A program made the position numbers and the translations under genes. The notes under the pieces were generated by a model. The model ran no database searches and was not told where the DNA came from. It saw only the letters and a program-made list of their open reading frames with translations. This document shows, piece after piece, positions 36,639-47,947 of a stretch of 64,000 bases of DNA; position 1 is the stretch's first letter, and every line of letters begins with the position of its first letter. Source of the stretch: Vibrio sp. 14G-20 (lineage in GTDB: Bacteria > Pseudomonadota > Gammaproteobacteria > Enterobacterales > Vibrionaceae); contig NZ_JAPHPW010000001.1 of assembly GCF_026241515.1 (NCBI RefSeq), forward strand, positions 62,001-126,000, read 5' to 3'.

Positions 36639-36950
36639 TTACTTAAGGCTTGCGTAGTAAGCGGCTAGATTCGCGATGTCTTCATCACTCAGCATTGAAG
36701 CTTGAGCCTGCATTACAGCGGCCAAACCACCAGTGCGCTGGTTGGTCTTGTATGCCTTAATTGATGAAGCGATGTATTGCTCGTTTTGACCTTTAAGGTT
36801 TGGATAGCCTGGGATCACTGCGATACCGTCTGCACCATGACATGCCGCACAGATTGCTGCTTTAGCTTGACCCGCAGCAACATCAGCCGCCAGAGCGTTA
36901 CCACTCAATAGTCCAAATCCAAGAACTAATCCTAGTGTAATTTTCTTCAT
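36639..36950 (-). CDS. Periplasmic c-type cytochrome (c553/c5-like)
   Basis: A 103-residue secreted monoheme cytochrome. The signal peptide is [21 protein letters not shown]; the mature heme site is CAACH (Cys34, Cys37, His38), and Met68 or Met73 in [12 protein letters not shown] could be the axial ligand. The mature size (about 80 residues) and [15 protein letters not shown] fit small class I cytochromes. It probably carries electrons in the periplasm to an oxidase; the partner is unknown. ATG 36950 is used, with GGAA upstream. Confidence 0.9.
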   Translation of the reverse strand: MKKITLGLVLGFGLLSGNALAADVAAGQAKAAICAACHGADGIAVIPGYPNLKGQNEQYIASSIKAYKTNQRTGGLAAVMQAQASMLSDEDIANLAAYYASLK

Positions 36951-37008
36951 TGCATATTCCATTAATTATTTTTATTAAAGTGACGTCGAATTGTGACACA
37001 AACTTTTT

Positions 37009-38343
37009 CTACTTGCTCCAAAGCGCTTCACAATCTTGACCTTCGTAGTTTTTATCTACGAATAAGCCTAAAACAGCGATCACTCGATCGCCATCCATTA
37101 GTATCGGCGTTCTGCGTCTTAACCAACTGGGTACTTGGTACTCTTGAAACAACTTCTTCAGCTTCCTGCTATGACCGCGCCCAACAGGATGCGCAGATAA
37201 TCCTTCAGGGCTGAAGATCACTCGTAGCGCTCCGCTTGAGTCCTTCAAACTGAAGTTTTGTGAATCGCTACCATTCGATACAGCATCACTCTGTGATGGC
37301 ATTAATTGTAAATCCCCTAAACCATCGGGCAGTTCCAAGCTATCACCAAGCCCAACATCAGCTTGCCAACTAGACAAGTCTTTAGTCTCTTTCACTATGT
37401 AGAGCTGATGATTAAAACGCCTAACCTCAACATCACTCAACACCAGTTTAGGGTTGGCATCCGCCTGAGCACACGCTACTTCATTCCAGATAAGCTTGAG
37501 CTGCTTTTGACTCGGCATTGCTTGATTACAATGACTCAACCACATTCTTAGCAGTCGTGCTCGTAACAAGTCTGAGTGTTGAGATAACGCCTCAATGTTT
37601 AAGCTCTGGCTATCTCCCAAAGCTTGCTGAAAGTGTGATTCAAGCAACTCATCGAGCAATAACTCTTGCTCCGCACAAAGCCGAGCACTGCGACTGACCG
37701 ACTCACGAAAGCTCGGCCAACGCTCGGTCAGCACCGGAGTCACTTGGTGGCGAATAAAGTTACGGTCGAAACGCACATCCTGATTACTTTCATCTTCGAC
37801 CCAAGTTAAGCCCATGTCATGAGCGGCTGCTTCAATCTCGGTTCGGGTTACCGATAGCATAGGGCGAACAATATGAGCATCAGTAAACGGCATGACTTCA
37901 GCCATTGAAGAGAGGCCTTTCGGACCACTGCCGCGCTTTAACGCTAACAGGAAAGTTTCTACTTGGTCATCGATGTGTTGACCAGTGACAAGTACATCGC
38001 CGTATTGAATGTGTTGTTTGAAGGCCTGGTATCGAGCATCTCTGGCAAGCTTTTCTATGCTTTCCCCACAGTTAACATCCAGCGACACTCGCTCAATAGC
38101 TAGTGGAATAGACAAAGCATTACACCATATTTGGCATTGTTCTACCCAGAGATCTGCATTCTTGCTTAGGCCATGATGAACATGAACCGCATGGCACTCA
38201 ATCTCGTGCGCTTGAGCATATTGAGCGGATAACTCCAACAACACTCGTGAATCAACACCACCACTGAAAGCGACCACCAACCTACGAGGCTTAAGTGAGC
38301 TTTGGTTAAGTACGGATGTGAAGGTTTCGATTAGGTGCGTCAT
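37009..38343 (-). CDS. tilS: tRNA(Ile)-lysidine synthase
   Basis: Adds lysine to C34 of tRNA-Ile(CAU), changing its reading from AUG to AUA; essential. The protein has 444 residues (E. coli 432). The PP-loop ATP motif is VAFSGGVDSRVLLE near residue 24-37, and the N-terminal VHVHHGLSKNAD and HIDDQVETFLLALKRGSGPKGL motifs are typical. The C-terminal domain includes the Arg/Lys-rich HSRKLKKLFQEYQVPSWLRR. In E. coli tilS is next to accA, the same as here. Confidence 0.95.
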   Translation of the reverse strand: MTHLIETFTSVLNQSSLKPRRLVVAFSGGVDSRVLLELSAQYAQAHEIECHAVHVHHGLSKNADLWVEQCQIWCNALSIPLAIERVSLDVNCGESIEKLARDARYQAFKQHIQYGDVLVTGQHIDDQVETFLLALKRGSGPKGLSSMAEVMPFTDAHIVRPMLSVTRTEIEAAAHDMGLTWVEDESNQDVRFDRNFIRHQVTPVLTERWPSFRESVSRSARLCAEQELLLDELLESHFQQALGDSQSLNIEALSQHSDLLRARLLRMWLSHCNQAMPSQKQLKLIWNEVACAQADANPKLVLSDVEVRRFNHQLYIVKETKDLSSWQADVGLGDSLELPDGLGDLQLMPSQSDAVSNGSDSQNFSLKDSSGALRVIFSPEGLSAHPVGRGHSRKLKKLFQEYQVPSWLRRRTPILMDGDRVIAVLGLFVDKNYEGQDCEALWSK

Positions 38344-38393
38344 GAGGCGAATAAACCAAGAGGTCGTGTGTGAAGGGATAATGTTTTAATAAT

Positions 38394-38424
38394 AAAAAAG
38401 GGTTGGCACTGAGTCCAACCCTTT
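38394..38424 (-). terminator. Terminator after accA
   Basis: AAAAAAGGGTTGG, loop CACTGAGT, CCAACCC. It gives a T-run on the minus strand between accA and tilS. Confidence 0.88.
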
Positions 38425-38469
38425 CATCAACTTGTTACGTTAAGCAGGCCTTATTGATAAGGCAGCCTA

Positions 38470-39429
38470 TCAGCAGTAGCCGTAGCTCATTAGACGCTGG
38501 TAACGACGCTCAAGAAGCGTTTCGTTATCAAACTGCTCTAGCTCTTCTAGCTGTTTAACTAGCATGTCTTTCATGTTCTGAGCAGTCTGTACTGGGTCAC
38601 GGTGCGCGCCACCTAGAGGCTCAGGAATGATTTCGTCGATAAGCTCAAGCTCTTTAAGACGAGGAGCAATTAGGCCCATCGCTTCTGCTGCTTGTGGTGC
38701 TTTGTCTGAATCACGCCATAAGATTGAAGCACAACCTTCTGGAGAGATTACTGAGTACGTAGAGTACTGAAGCATGTTCACGTAGTCACCAACACCAATC
38801 GCTAGTGCACCACCAGAACCGCCTTCACCTACAACGTTACAGATAACTGGAACAGAAAGACCAGCCATAACCTTTAGGTTTTTCGCGATAGCTTCAGATT
38901 GACCACGCTCTTCAGCACCAACACCTGGGTATGCGCCCGCTGTGTCGATGAAAGTAATGATAGGCATGTTGAAACGCTCAGCGGTTTCCATTAGACGTAG
39001 CGCCTTACGGTAACCTTCTGGCTTTGGCATACCAAAGTTACGGATCACTTTCTCTTTTGTCTCACGACCTTTCTGGTGACCAATAACCATAACAGGACGG
39101 CCATTTAGACGAGCCATACCACCCACAATAGCTTTGTCGTCAGCGTAAGCGCGATCGCCCGCCATCTCTTCAAACTCTGTGAATGCATGCTCCAGGTAAT
39201 CTTTGGTGTAAGGACGCTGAGGGTGACGAGCAAGTTGAGCTACCTGCCATGCACCTAAGTCACTAAAGATTTTCTGTTTAAGCTCTAAGCTTTTTTTCTC
39301 TAGTTGTTCGATTTCTTTGTCTAGATCTACCGCTGTGTCACCACCGTGACGCGAAACGTCACGTAGCGCTTCGATTTTTGCTTCAAGTTCAGCGATAGGC
39401 TTTTCAAATTCTAGAAAGTTCAGGCTCAT
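38470..39429 (-). CDS. accA: Acetyl-CoA carboxylase carboxyltransferase subunit alpha
   Basis: The alpha subunit of the carboxyltransferase that moves CO2 from biotin to acetyl-CoA, making malonyl-CoA; essential for fatty acid synthesis. The protein has 319 residues, exactly the E. coli size. [53 protein letters not shown] and the [15 protein letters not shown] loop are diagnostic. It follows dnaE by 45 bases on the minus strand, the conserved dnaE-accA pair. Confidence 0.97.
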   Translation of the reverse strand: MSLNFLEFEKPIAELEAKIEALRDVSRHGGDTAVDLDKEIEQLEKKSLELKQKIFSDLGAWQVAQLARHPQRPYTKDYLEHAFTEFEEMAGDRAYADDKAIVGGMARLNGRPVMVIGHQKGRETKEKVIRNFGMPKPEGYRKALRLMETAERFNMPIITFIDTAGAYPGVGAEERGQSEAIAKNLKVMAGLSVPVICNVVGEGGSGGALAIGVGDYVNMLQYSTYSVISPEGCASILWRDSDKAPQAAEAMGLIAPRLKELELIDEIIPEPLGGAHRDPVQTAQNMKDMLVKQLEELEQFDNETLLERRYQRLMSYGYC

Positions 39430-39474
39430 CTATGAATCCTTGTTGATTCAGCTCCGCATTCGCGAAGCTAAATT

Positions 39475-42400
39475 TTAGTTAAATTCGAGTTCTACTTGGC
39501 GATTTCCAAGCAGCTGTTTTAATTCGTCTAGTAATGTATCACTTGGCGTCACACGCCATTCTGTGCCCAATGTTAACCGCGCTCTAGCGTCGGCACGCTG
39601 GTAGTATACATTGACTGGGACCGTTCCGGCTCTATAAGGTTCTAAGATTTGACTAAAGCGTTCAAAAAATTGACCGTTAATTTGGGATTGGTCGATAGAT
39701 ATCGACACCCCACGAGCATATTTCTCACGGGCGCTTCCTAAGTCCATGACCTCGCGCGCGGACATTTTAAGCCCGCCATTGAAATCATCAAAGCTGACCT
39801 GTCCGGAAACGACCACAATTTTGTCTTTTTCGAGCAATTCTGCGTAGCGATCGAGCGCATCTGAGAACAACATCACTTCCATTCGGCCCGAACGGTCATC
39901 AAGTGTCATCAAACCGATTCGCGTACCGCGCTTCGTCGTCATCACTCTAGCAGCAATCACCAAGCCCGCAATTGTTAGTGATTGGTCACGACGCGTTGGC
40001 GTCGCATCTTTTAAGCGACAGCTGGTGTATTTCGCTAACTCTTTGATGTAAGCGTTAACCGGGTGACCCGTTAAATACAAGCCAAGCGTTTCACGTTCAC
40101 CCTCAAGCCAAACCTTCTCAGGCCATTTAGGCACTTGGGTATACTTGTGCTCAACCTCTTCCGGAGCGTCGGTCAACACACCAAACATATCAGATTGACC
40201 AAAAGACTCGGCATGGTGATGTTGGCTCGCCGCCTTCACCGCATCTTTCAAAGATGCCATCATTGCCGCTCGGTGAGGACCTAATCTATCTAAGGCTCCG
40301 GATAGAATCAACTTTTCGATAACACGTTTATTAACCTTCTTCAGGTCAAGGCGTGCACAGAAGTCGAATAAGTCTTTAAAGTAACCGCCTTTGTTTCGCG
40401 CTTCAATGATCGCTTCAATAGGGCCTTCACCGACCCCTTTGATCGCACCGATGCCATAAACAATCGCGCCATCTTCATCGACGTTAAAGCGGTACAGACC
40501 CGAGTTGATATCTGGTGGTAAAAGCTTGAGCTTCATACGGAAACATTCATCAACAAGGCCGATAACCTTCTCAGTGTTATCCATATCCGCCGTCATTACC
40601 GCAGCCATAAATTCCGCTGGGTAGTGCGTTTTCAGCCATAGCGTTTGATAAGAAACCAGTGCGTATGCTGCGGAGTGAGATTTGTTAAAGCCGTAGCCCG
40701 CAAATTTCTCTACCAAGTCAAAGATCTTCATGGCTAGTTCACCATCAACACCATTGGCTTCAGCACCCTCTTTAAAGGTACCACGCTGCTTTGCCATCTC
40801 TTCTGGCTTTTTCTTACCCATCGCACGACGCAACATATCCGCTCCGCCAAGCGTATAGCCAGCAAGGATCTGTGCGATTTGCATTACCTGTTCTTGATAC
40901 AGGATGATGCCGTAGGTAGGTTCTAGTGTCTCTTTAAGCGATTCGTGCTGCCACGTTTCATCAGGGTAAGAAACCGCTTCTCGGCCGTGTTTACGGTCGA
41001 TAAAGTTATCTACCATGCCTGATTGCAGAGGGCCCGGACGGAACAGGGCTACCAATGCGATAATATCTTCAAAACAGTCCGGTTGTAGACGTTTGATCAG
41101 GTCTTTCATACCACGCGATTCCAGCTGGAATACCGCGGTGGTTTCAGAATTTTGTAATAGGTTAAATGACGCTTGGTCATCAAGAGGAATCGACTCGATA
41201 CGAACCGGCTCTTTACCCTCTTTCTTCAGGCGAGGGTTTACGAGGCCTAACGCCCAATCGATGATGGTCAGAGTACGTAGACCCAAGAAGTCGAACTTAA
41301 CCAAACCAGCGGTTTCAACGTCATTCTTATCGAATTGCGTTACCGGGAAGTTACCTTCTGCGTCGGCATAGATTGGCGCAAAATCAGTGATCGTGGTGGG
41401 TGAGATAACAACACCACCTGCGTGCTTACCGGCATTTCGCGTACAACCTTCAAGGATGCGACACTTATCAATCAGCTCACGAACTTCTTCATCGCCATCG
41501 TAAAGCTCTGGCAATGCAGGTTCAGCAAGGAATGCTTTCTCTAGCGTCATACCCGGATCTGGCGGTACAAGCTTTGAAATTCGATCGACGAAACCAAACG
41601 GGTGACCCAGTACACGGCCTACGTCGCGGATTACCGCTTTTGCCGCCATAGTACCAAAGGTGATAATCTGAGAAACGGCATCACGACCGTACATCTCAGC
41701 AACGTGATCAATAACTTGATCACGCTTATCCATACAGAAGTCGATATCGAAATCGGGCATGGATACACGTTCTGGGTTCAAGAAACGTTCGAAAAGGAGA
41801 TCGTATTCAAGTGGATCAAGATCGGTGATATCAAGTGCGTAAGCCACCAAAGAACCGGCACCAGAACCACGCCCAGGACCTACGGGCACATCGTTGTCTT
41901 TTGACCACTGGATGAACTCCATTACGATCAAGAAGTAGCCCGGGAACCCCATGTTATTGACAACTTCGAGCTCGATCTTGAGTCGCTCATCGTATTCCGG
42001 CCTGCGCTCTGCACGCACTTTTTCATCTGGAAATAGGAACGCTAGACGTCGCTCAAGGCCTTCTTCTGACTTCTTGATCAAGAAGTCTTCAATCGCCAAA
42101 CCTTCCGTTGGGAAGTTAGGCAGGAAGTATTCGCCTAATCGAACGGTTACATTACAACGCTTGGCAATCTCAACACTGTTTTCCAATGCTTCAGGGATGT
42201 CTGAGAACAGCTCACACATCTCTTCTTCGCTACGTAGGTACTGTTGTGGGCTGTAGTTTTTTGGTCGACGTGGATCAACCATCGTGAAGCCGTCGTGAAT
42301 CGCTACACGGATTTCATGAGCATCAAAAAGATCTTCAGAAATAAATACCACTTCGTTGGTCGCGACAACTGGCAGGTCTTCTTGCTCGGCCAGTTCTAGC

Positions 42401-42954
42401 GCAAAGTGCAGATAAGACTCTTCATCAGGACGTCCTGTACGGATCAGTTCCAAATAAAAACGGTCGGCAAAGTGTGTTTTGTAAAACTCGACACTACTTG
42501 CAACCAACTCATGGTTGCCTTTTAGCAACGCCTTACCAACCTCACCTTCTTTCGCACCCGATAAAAGAATCAGGCCTTCAGCATGTTCAATCAACCACTC
42601 TTTATCAATAACAGGCTGATGTTGAACATGACCACGAAGGTAAGCTTTCGAGATAAGCAACGTTAGGTTGTTATAACCTTTATTATCCGTTGCGATAACG
42701 GTGAGCTTAGTCAACTCGTCACCGAACTCCGGAGACTGCATCAAGAAGTCAGCACCAATAATAGGTTTAACCCCACACCCATGGGCAGTACCGTAAAACT
42801 TCACCAAACCACACAGGTTGGTAAAGTCGGTCAATGCTAGAGCAGGCATACCCATTTCAGCAACTTTTTTAACTAATGGCGGCACCTTAGAGAGGCCATC
42901 CACCATCGAAAAGTCACTGTGTACGCGTAGGTGAACAAATTTTGGATCTGACAT
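39475..42954 (-). CDS. dnaE: DNA polymerase III alpha subunit
   Basis: The replicative polymerase catalytic subunit. The protein has 1159 residues (E. coli 1160). An N-terminal PHP domain begins [20 protein letters not shown]. The polymerase active site has [12 protein letters not shown] (aspartates near 401 and 403), with [16 protein letters not shown] just before. The helix-hairpin-helix and OB-fold regions lie in the C-terminal third ([18 protein letters not shown]). DnaQ, its proofreading partner, is at 29879. It is preceded by rnhB. Confidence 0.97.
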   Translation of the reverse strand: MSDPKFVHLRVHSDFSMVDGLSKVPPLVKKVAEMGMPALALTDFTNLCGLVKFYGTAHGCGVKPIIGADFLMQSPEFGDELTKLTVIATDNKGYNNLTLLISKAYLRGHVQHQPVIDKEWLIEHAEGLILLSGAKEGEVGKALLKGNHELVASSVEFYKTHFADRFYLELIRTGRPDEESYLHFALELAEQEDLPVVATNEVVFISEDLFDAHEIRVAIHDGFTMVDPRRPKNYSPQQYLRSEEEMCELFSDIPEALENSVEIAKRCNVTVRLGEYFLPNFPTEGLAIEDFLIKKSEEGLERRLAFLFPDEKVRAERRPEYDERLKIELEVVNNMGFPGYFLIVMEFIQWSKDNDVPVGPGRGSGAGSLVAYALDITDLDPLEYDLLFERFLNPERVSMPDFDIDFCMDKRDQVIDHVAEMYGRDAVSQIITFGTMAAKAVIRDVGRVLGHPFGFVDRISKLVPPDPGMTLEKAFLAEPALPELYDGDEEVRELIDKCRILEGCTRNAGKHAGGVVISPTTITDFAPIYADAEGNFPVTQFDKNDVETAGLVKFDFLGLRTLTIIDWALGLVNPRLKKEGKEPVRIESIPLDDQASFNLLQNSETTAVFQLESRGMKDLIKRLQPDCFEDIIALVALFRPGPLQSGMVDNFIDRKHGREAVSYPDETWQHESLKETLEPTYGIILYQEQVMQIAQILAGYTLGGADMLRRAMGKKKPEEMAKQRGTFKEGAEANGVDGELAMKIFDLVEKFAGYGFNKSHSAAYALVSYQTLWLKTHYPAEFMAAVMTADMDNTEKVIGLVDECFRMKLKLLPPDINSGLYRFNVDEDGAIVYGIGAIKGVGEGPIEAIIEARNKGGYFKDLFDFCARLDLKKVNKRVIEKLILSGALDRLGPHRAAMMASLKDAVKAASQHHHAESFGQSDMFGVLTDAPEEVEHKYTQVPKWPEKVWLEGERETLGLYLTGHPVNAYIKELAKYTSCRLKDATPTRRDQSLTIAGLVIAARVMTTKRGTRIGLMTLDDRSGRMEVMLFSDALDRYAELLEKDKIVVVSGQVSFDDFNGGLKMSAREVMDLGSAREKYARGVSISIDQSQINGQFFERFSQILEPYRAGTVPVNVYYQRADARARLTLGTEWRVTPSDTLLDELKQLLGNRQVELEFN

Positions 42955-43067
42955 TATTTTTCCTGATTTCTAGGTTTTAGCCTAGGATTACAACTGTGTG
43001 TATTCTATTTTTTTCTACCGCAAGTTAGCAACTTTATTCGCTGCCAAACTCTAGTTAATATAAAGCT

Positions 43068-43688
43068 CTAATCTATACCAAGAACACGTTTTACTGGCTT
43101 AAAGCTCTTACGGTAATGCTCAGTTACACCATGTTTTTCAATCGCTTCGAAATGCGCCTTGGTCGGGTAACCTTTATGTTTAGCAAAACCAAACTCTGGA
43201 TGAAGTTTATCAAGATCTTCCATCTCTTGGTCACGAACCACTTTAGCGATGATAGACGCTGCGCTGATTTCAGCAACTCGCAAATCCCCTTTTACAATTG
43301 CCAAACCATCCATAGGTAATTCTGGAACACGGTTACCATCGATCAGAGCCATATCTGGCTGAATGCTAAGTCCTGCAATAGCACGCTGCATCGCTACCAT
43401 GGTTGCTTGTAGAATATTTAACTCATCGATTTCTTGTGGGGAACAACGGCCCACAGACCACGCCAAAGCTTTCTCTTTGATTTCAGGAAGCAACGCAAGA
43501 CGCTTTTTCTCAGACAGTTTCTTTGAGTCGTTCAAACCTTCGATAGGATTGTTTGGATCGAGGATAACTGCAGCAGTGACCACGTCGCCAACCAAAGGAC
43601 CACGTCCGACTTCATCCACGCCAGCAAACAAGTGGTAGCCTTGCGGGTATTCAAATGGAGGAAGCTCTTTTTTCTCTTTTACTGCCAT
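43068..43688 (-). CDS. rnhB: Ribonuclease HII
   Basis: Removes ribonucleotides and RNA-DNA hybrids. The protein has 206 residues. Catalytic Asp25 and Glu26 are in [27 protein letters not shown] and [18 protein letters not shown] are typical. It lies 33 bases after lpxB on the minus strand, the conserved lpxB-rnhB-dnaE order. Confidence 0.97.
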   Translation of the reverse strand: MAVKEKKELPPFEYPQGYHLFAGVDEVGRGPLVGDVVTAAVILDPNNPIEGLNDSKKLSEKKRLALLPEIKEKALAWSVGRCSPQEIDELNILQATMVAMQRAIAGLSIQPDMALIDGNRVPELPMDGLAIVKGDLRVAEISAASIIAKVVRDQEMEDLDKLHPEFGFAKHKGYPTKAHFEAIEKHGVTEHYRKSFKPVKRVLGID

Positions 43689-43721
43689 AACTAATCTCTT
43701 AATGTTCTGTAAGTAAGCGCT

Positions 43722-44918
43722 TTATGCTTCAACAAAAGGTCGGTCAATCAATTTCAATACTGCGTTAGCGGCTTGTTTGTCTGCGTCTTTGCGGATCCAA
43801 TGATGCATCTCGGTAAAGCGTTCGATCAAGGCACTGTTATCGGCTGATAGCATCTTATCGACAGACGGGAACAAAAAGTCTGGGTGGCACTCTTCAAGAA
43901 TATGCTCTTTCACGATCTCCTCACCAGCCAAAATATTCGGCAGTGACACAAACTCAGTGATCGCCAATTTCTTAACAATGTAACCCGTCAGCTTATTTAC
44001 TTTGTAACCAACCACCATAGGGCGTTTAAGTAACATACATTCAAGAGCCACGGTACCTGAAGCCAAAAGCACAGAATCAGCAGCGGTAATCACGTTGGTT
44101 GCCGTATCTTCGACTAACGTGAATTCAAGCTCAGGTGCGGTCGATTGCCAGATTTCAGTAAACTGCTTTTTACGCTGCTCATTAACGAGCGCAACAACAA
44201 AATTGATGTCCGGATACTTCTGTTTAATACGCTGGCAAGTTTCGATAAATGGTTGAGCAATCAAACCCATCTCACCACCACGACTGCCCGGCAATACTGC
44301 TAACCACTGCTTGTCTTGATCAAGACCTAAAAACTCTCGAGCATCTTGTTTACTTGGTTCTAAAGGAATCGCGTCTGCCAGCGTGTGGCCAACAAACTCA
44401 CAGGCAACGTTATATTTATCGTAAAACGCTTTTTCGAACGGCAAGAAAGCTAGGACTAAGTCGGTTGCTTTGTCAATTTTAAAGATACGCTTTGGACGCC
44501 AAGCCCATACTGAAGGACTCACGTAATGCACCGTTTTGATGCCGGCTTTCTTAAGGTCTAACTCAAGTCTTAGGTTGAAGTCAGGTGCATCGATACCCAC
44601 AAAAACATCTGGCGGGTTTTGAGTGAAATACTTCACCAGCTCCGCTTTCACTTTTAATAAGCGAGGTAAACGACCAAGTACTTCAACTAAGCCCATGACA
44701 GCCAGCTCTTCCATCTCAAAAAGAGACTCACAACCAAGCGCCTTCATTTTTGGTCCGCCAATACCGACAAATTCAACATTCGGGTATTGTGATTTGATTG
44801 CTTTGATAAAACCTTCGCCAAGCGTGTCACCAGAGAGTTCTCCGACAACGATACCTACGCGCAGAGGTTCATTCGAAACAAAGTCCGAGCTATTGGTTTG
44901 TGTTTCTTGCTGTGCCAT
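43722..44918 (-). CDS. lpxB: Lipid-A-disaccharide synthase
   Basis: Joins lipid X and UDP-diacylglucosamine to make the lipid A disaccharide at the inner membrane. The protein has 398 residues (E. coli 382). VGELSGDTLGEGFIKAIK is the N-terminal motif; VSPSVWAWRPKRIFKI and LPGSRGGEMGLIAQPFIE are the glycosyltransferase signatures. ATG 44918 (MAQQETQTNSS) is chosen; the frame to 44927 begins with TTG. AAGGGA lies about 10 bases upstream. A terminator separates it from lpxA. Confidence 0.96.
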   Translation of the reverse strand: MAQQETQTNSSDFVSNEPLRVGIVVGELSGDTLGEGFIKAIKSQYPNVEFVGIGGPKMKALGCESLFEMEELAVMGLVEVLGRLPRLLKVKAELVKYFTQNPPDVFVGIDAPDFNLRLELDLKKAGIKTVHYVSPSVWAWRPKRIFKIDKATDLVLAFLPFEKAFYDKYNVACEFVGHTLADAIPLEPSKQDAREFLGLDQDKQWLAVLPGSRGGEMGLIAQPFIETCQRIKQKYPDINFVVALVNEQRKKQFTEIWQSTAPELEFTLVEDTATNVITAADSVLLASGTVALECMLLKRPMVVGYKVNKLTGYIVKKLAITEFVSLPNILAGEEIVKEHILEECHPDFLFPSVDKMLSADNSALIERFTEMHHWIRKDADKQAANAVLKLIDRPFVEA

Positions 44919-44946
44919 ATTTTTCAATTCCCTTGTTGCCTAAAAC

Positions 44947-44979
44947 AAAAAAGACCGCCTAACAAGTAGCGATCTTTTT
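44947..44979 (-). terminator. Terminator after lpxA
   Basis: AAAAAGATCGC and GCGGTCTTTTTT on the minus strand form a stem with one G-U pair and a 10-base loop. It lies between lpxA and lpxB, which are continuous in E. coli. Confidence 0.8.
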
Positions 44980-44982
44980 GTT

Positions 44983-45030
44983 ATACCATTCTGATGAAGT
45001 AATGATTGTCATACTCACATTGATTGGTAC
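44983..45030. repeat. Short MITE-like remnant in the lpxA-lpxB gap
   Basis: ATACCATTCTGATGAAGTAA at the left and CATTGATTGGTAC at the right resemble the ends of the MITE at 23262-23423 (ATACCAATC..AGTAAGTAA). Only about 48 bases long, so likely a decayed or internally deleted copy. Confidence 0.45.
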
Positions 45031-45046
45031 ATAACCACATCAAGTA

Positions 45047-45835
45047 TTAACGAATAATACCGCGCTCAGAGTTCTCTAGCATTTCTAGCATAGGCGCTAC
45101 CGAAGTAAACTCTTTTGCCATTTCAACTAAAGCCGCTTTCGCTTCTTCAAGTGTTTTACCTGAACGGTATAATTCTTTGTACGCTTTCTGTAGTGCACGA
45201 ATTTCAGGTTTCTCAAATCCGTTACGCTTCAAGCCTACTAAGTTAAGACCGAATGGAGCAGCGTGGTTACCCTGTGCAAGCACGTACGGCAGTACATCTT
45301 GAACAACAGCTGAACAGCCACCAATGTAAGCGTAAGCACCAATCGAACAGAACGGGTGAATCGCAGAAAGTGCCATTACACCAGCGTAGTCGCCAACAGT
45401 TACGTGACCGCCAAGGATAGCGTTGTTACCAATGTGAGTGTGGTTACCAACAATAACATCGTGCGCTACGTGAGCATTAACACAAAGTAAGTTGTCATCA
45501 CCAATCACTGTGGTTGCTTTGTCTTGAACCGTACCACGATGGATTTGAACCGCTTCACGGATCACGTTGCGATCACCGATCACAACGGTTGTCTCTTCAC
45601 CGCCGTATTTCTTGTCTTGATTTTCTTCACCAATAACAGCGTGTGGGAAGATGCGATTTTCTTTACCAATGGTTGTATGACCTTTGATCACAACATGCGA
45701 CATCACTTCAGTGTCGTCACCAATTGTCACGTTACCAGCAATGTAAGTGAAAGGCCCAACCGTCACGTTAGCACCGATAGTTACATCACCTTCGATTACT
45801 GCTGCCGGGTGAATTTTCGCTGTTTCATGAATCAT
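45047..45835 (-). CDS. lpxA: UDP-N-acetylglucosamine acyltransferase
   Basis: Transfers 3-hydroxyacyl from ACP to UDP-GlcNAc, the first step of lipid A synthesis. The protein has 262 residues, the E. coli size. The left-handed beta-helix hexapeptide repeats run over residues 1-190 ([22 protein letters not shown] and onward). The catalytic His is in [13 protein letters not shown], near residue 125. The start ATG 45835 ([14 protein letters not shown]) matches E. coli; it follows the fabZ stop by one base. Confidence 0.97.
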   Translation of the reverse strand: MIHETAKIHPAAVIEGDVTIGANVTVGPFTYIAGNVTIGDDTEVMSHVVIKGHTTIGKENRIFPHAVIGEENQDKKYGGEETTVVIGDRNVIREAVQIHRGTVQDKATTVIGDDNLLCVNAHVAHDVIVGNHTHIGNNAILGGHVTVGDYAGVMALSAIHPFCSIGAYAYIGGCSAVVQDVLPYVLAQGNHAAPFGLNLVGLKRNGFEKPEIRALQKAYKELYRSGKTLEEAKAALVEMAKEFTSVAPMLEMLENSERGIIR

Positions 45836-45836
45836 A

Positions 45837-46289
45837 TTAAAACTCTCTACGAGCACATTTAAGTTCAGCTGAACATACAACCACGCCGTCAACTTTAGCA
45901 ACGCCGTTAAACGATGCGATGCCACGACGCTCTTTTAAGAATTCAACTTCGATAACCAGTTGGTCACCAGGTACCACTGGCTTACGGAATTTAGCTTTAT
46001 CTACGCTAGCAAAGTAGTACAACTCGTTACCAGAAGGCGCACCGAAAGATTTAAATGCTAGAAGGCCCGTGGCTTGTGCCATTGCTTCTAAGATCAGCAC
46101 GCCTGGGAATACAGGAAGTTGAGGGAAGTGGCCTGTGAACTGAGGTTCGTTAACAGAGACATTCTTAATCGCGGTCAGTGTTTTTTCTTTTTCAAAGCTA
46201 GTCACACGATCAACCATTAAGAATGGGTAGCGATGAGGTAATAGTTCCTGAATTTCAGTAATGTTCATCGTTGTCTGTTCAGTAGTCAA
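45837..46289 (-). CDS. fabZ: 3-hydroxyacyl-ACP dehydratase FabZ
   Basis: Dehydrates 3-hydroxyacyl-ACP in fatty acid synthesis and shares the precursor with LpxA. The protein has 150 residues (E. coli 151). Catalytic His54 ([12 protein letters not shown]) and Glu68 ([11 protein letters not shown]) sit at the E. coli positions, which supports the TTG start at 46289 ([18 protein letters not shown]). GGAA lies upstream with good spacing; ATG 46268 is an in-frame alternative. E. coli fabZ also begins with TTG. Confidence 0.96.
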   Translation of the reverse strand: MTTEQTTMNITEIQELLPHRYPFLMVDRVTSFEKEKTLTAIKNVSVNEPQFTGHFPQLPVFPGVLILEAMAQATGLLAFKSFGAPSGNELYYFASVDKAKFRKPVVPGDQLVIEVEFLKERRGIASFNGVAKVDGVVVCSAELKCARREF

Positions 46290-46338
46290 AGTCGTATTCC
46301 TATGTATATTCTTTATTTAATTAGAAGGATTATAAACG

Positions 46339-46366
46339 AAAAAGACTCGCTGTACGCGAGCCTTTT
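46339..46366 (-). terminator. Terminator after lpxD
   Basis: AAAAGGCTCGC and GCGAGTCTTTTT on the minus strand, stem with one G-U pair and a 5-base loop. It separates lpxD from fabZ-lpxA, which suggests two transcripts. Confidence 0.8.
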
Positions 46367-46382
46367 ATTAGAAATGCTGGAA

Positions 46383-47414
46383 TTATGATTCCGCGCTCTT
46401 CTCAATAAGTTTTTCAACGGTTTTCAAACGCTTGTTCATTTCATCAATACGATGAACACGCGTTGCTGTTTTACGCCAATCTTTGTTCGGCTGTAAAGGA
46501 ATACCCGAAGAGTACATGCCTTTCTCAGTGATGCTGCGCATTACCATACCCATACCGGTAATCGTAACACCGTCAACGATTTCAATGTGACCATTAATCA
46601 CACAGCCACCACCAATAATACAGTACTTACCTATCGTTGTGCTGCCAGCCACAATAGTACCACCTGCAAGGGCAGAACCATATCCGATGTGAACGTTGTG
46701 AGCAATTTGAAGTTGGTTATCTAAGATAACATTATCTTCAATCACAGTATCGTCTAACGCGCCACGATCGATGGTTGTACACGCGCCAATTTCTACGCGA
46801 TTACCAATACGAACTGAACCGACTTGTGGAATCTTAACCCACTCGCCTTTCTCGTTTGCATAGCCAAAGCCATCAGAGCCAACGACAGTGCTTGATTGGA
46901 TCAAACAAGCATCGCCAATAACAACTTCATGGTAAATGCTTACATTTGCCCACAACTTAGTGCCGGAGCCAATCTTTGCGTTTTTACCAATAAAGCAACC
47001 TGCACCGATGATTACATCGTCACCAAGAACAACACCAGACTCAATCACAGCGTTTGCACCAATAGACACGTTTTGTCCAATAGTTGCATCGCCTGCAATT
47101 GAAGCTGAATCAGCAATAGCCGCAGCGGGTGCTGGAGTAGTATCAAGCGCTTGAGCAACTTTAGCAAAAGCAACGTAAGGGTCATTAACCACAATCACGT
47201 TAGTCTTACACAGTTCACGCTCACTCTCTTTAACCATAATAGCGGATGCTTTACAGTCACCTAAGTGCTTGCTGTACTTCACGTTAGAAATGAACGTAAT
47301 GTTACCTTCTTGCGCTTTATCCATAGGAGCGACTGCTGAAACGGTAATAGTACCATCTCCGTGTAGCTCTCCCCCGGTAATCGTTGCCAATTCGGCTAAA
47401 GTCAGATTCTTCAT
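46383..47414 (-). CDS. lpxD: UDP-3-O-(3-hydroxymyristoyl)glucosamine N-acyltransferase
   Basis: Adds the N-linked acyl chain in the third step of lipid A synthesis. The protein has 343 residues (E. coli 341). An N-terminal uridine-binding domain (about 1-100) precedes a hexapeptide beta-helix (about 105-290); [15 protein letters not shown] holds the catalytic His, near residue 240. Its ATG follows the skp stop by five bases, so the two are in one unit. Confidence 0.97.
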   Translation of the reverse strand: MKNLTLAELATITGGELHGDGTITVSAVAPMDKAQEGNITFISNVKYSKHLGDCKASAIMVKESERELCKTNVIVVNDPYVAFAKVAQALDTTPAPAAAIADSASIAGDATIGQNVSIGANAVIESGVVLGDDVIIGAGCFIGKNAKIGSGTKLWANVSIYHEVVIGDACLIQSSTVVGSDGFGYANEKGEWVKIPQVGSVRIGNRVEIGACTTIDRGALDDTVIEDNVILDNQLQIAHNVHIGYGSALAGGTIVAGSTTIGKYCIIGGGCVINGHIEIVDGVTITGMGMVMRSITEKGMYSSGIPLQPNKDWRKTATRVHRIDEMNKRLKTVEKLIEKSAES

Positions 47415-47419
47415 AAAAC

Positions 47420-47929
47420 TTATTTCAGTGCTTTAATTACTTTCTCAGAGATGTTGTATTCTGGCTTGCCGTATTGCAGAGCTTGAATATCAACGATCAT
47501 GTCGTAGCCTTCTTTCTCTGCAACTTTCGTTACAGCATCTTGAATCACTTTGAATAGCTTCTGCTTCTCTTGTGCTTCACGACGTTGGCTTGCTTTTTCT
47601 AGTGCTTGAGCTTTGATCTTGTATTTGCTGTCTAGCTGGCCTACTTCGATACGTAGCTTCTCAACTTCGTCAGGGCCTAGTAGTTCGCCATCACGCTTAA
47701 GCTTTTCAATCTTAGTCTTTGCTTCAGCTTGAATACTCTGTAGTTCAGCCGCTTTATCTTTGAACTCTTCCTGCATTTTTTGAAGAACAACTTCACGCTG
47801 AGGTAAAGCCTGGAATACTTGTGCAGTGTTTACATAACCCACTTTTTGCGCAGCTTCGGCAGCTGTTGCAAAAAAAGAAGAGCTAAGAACTACAAGGCCT
47901 AAACCTGCTGCTTTAATCATATTTTTCAA
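47420..47929 (-). CDS. skp: Periplasmic chaperone Skp (OmpH family)
   Basis: A periplasmic trimer that holds unfolded outer-membrane proteins for BamA. The protein has 169 residues from TTG 47929, or 166 from ATG 47920. TTG has AAGGA seven bases upstream, while the ATG is too far away, so TTG is listed. The signal peptide runs through FFATAAEA. The mature region is largely coiled coil (about residues 45-125, rich in Lys, Glu and Gln: [20 protein letters not shown]). It sits between bamA and lpxD, as in E. coli. Confidence 0.94.
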   Translation of the reverse strand: MKNMIKAAGLGLVVLSSSFFATAAEAAQKVGYVNTAQVFQALPQREVVLQKMQEEFKDKAAELQSIQAEAKTKIEKLKRDGELLGPDEVEKLRIEVGQLDSKYKIKAQALEKASQRREAQEKQKLFKVIQDAVTKVAEKEGYDMIVDIQALQYGKPEYNISEKVIKALK

Positions 47930-47947
47930 AATATTGTCCTTTAAATA

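Noticed and set aside
41015..42256. Several open frames of about 100 residues on the plus strand within dnaE.
   Set aside because: They are antisense shadows of the polymerase gene, with compositions rich in Arg and Ser and no motifs.
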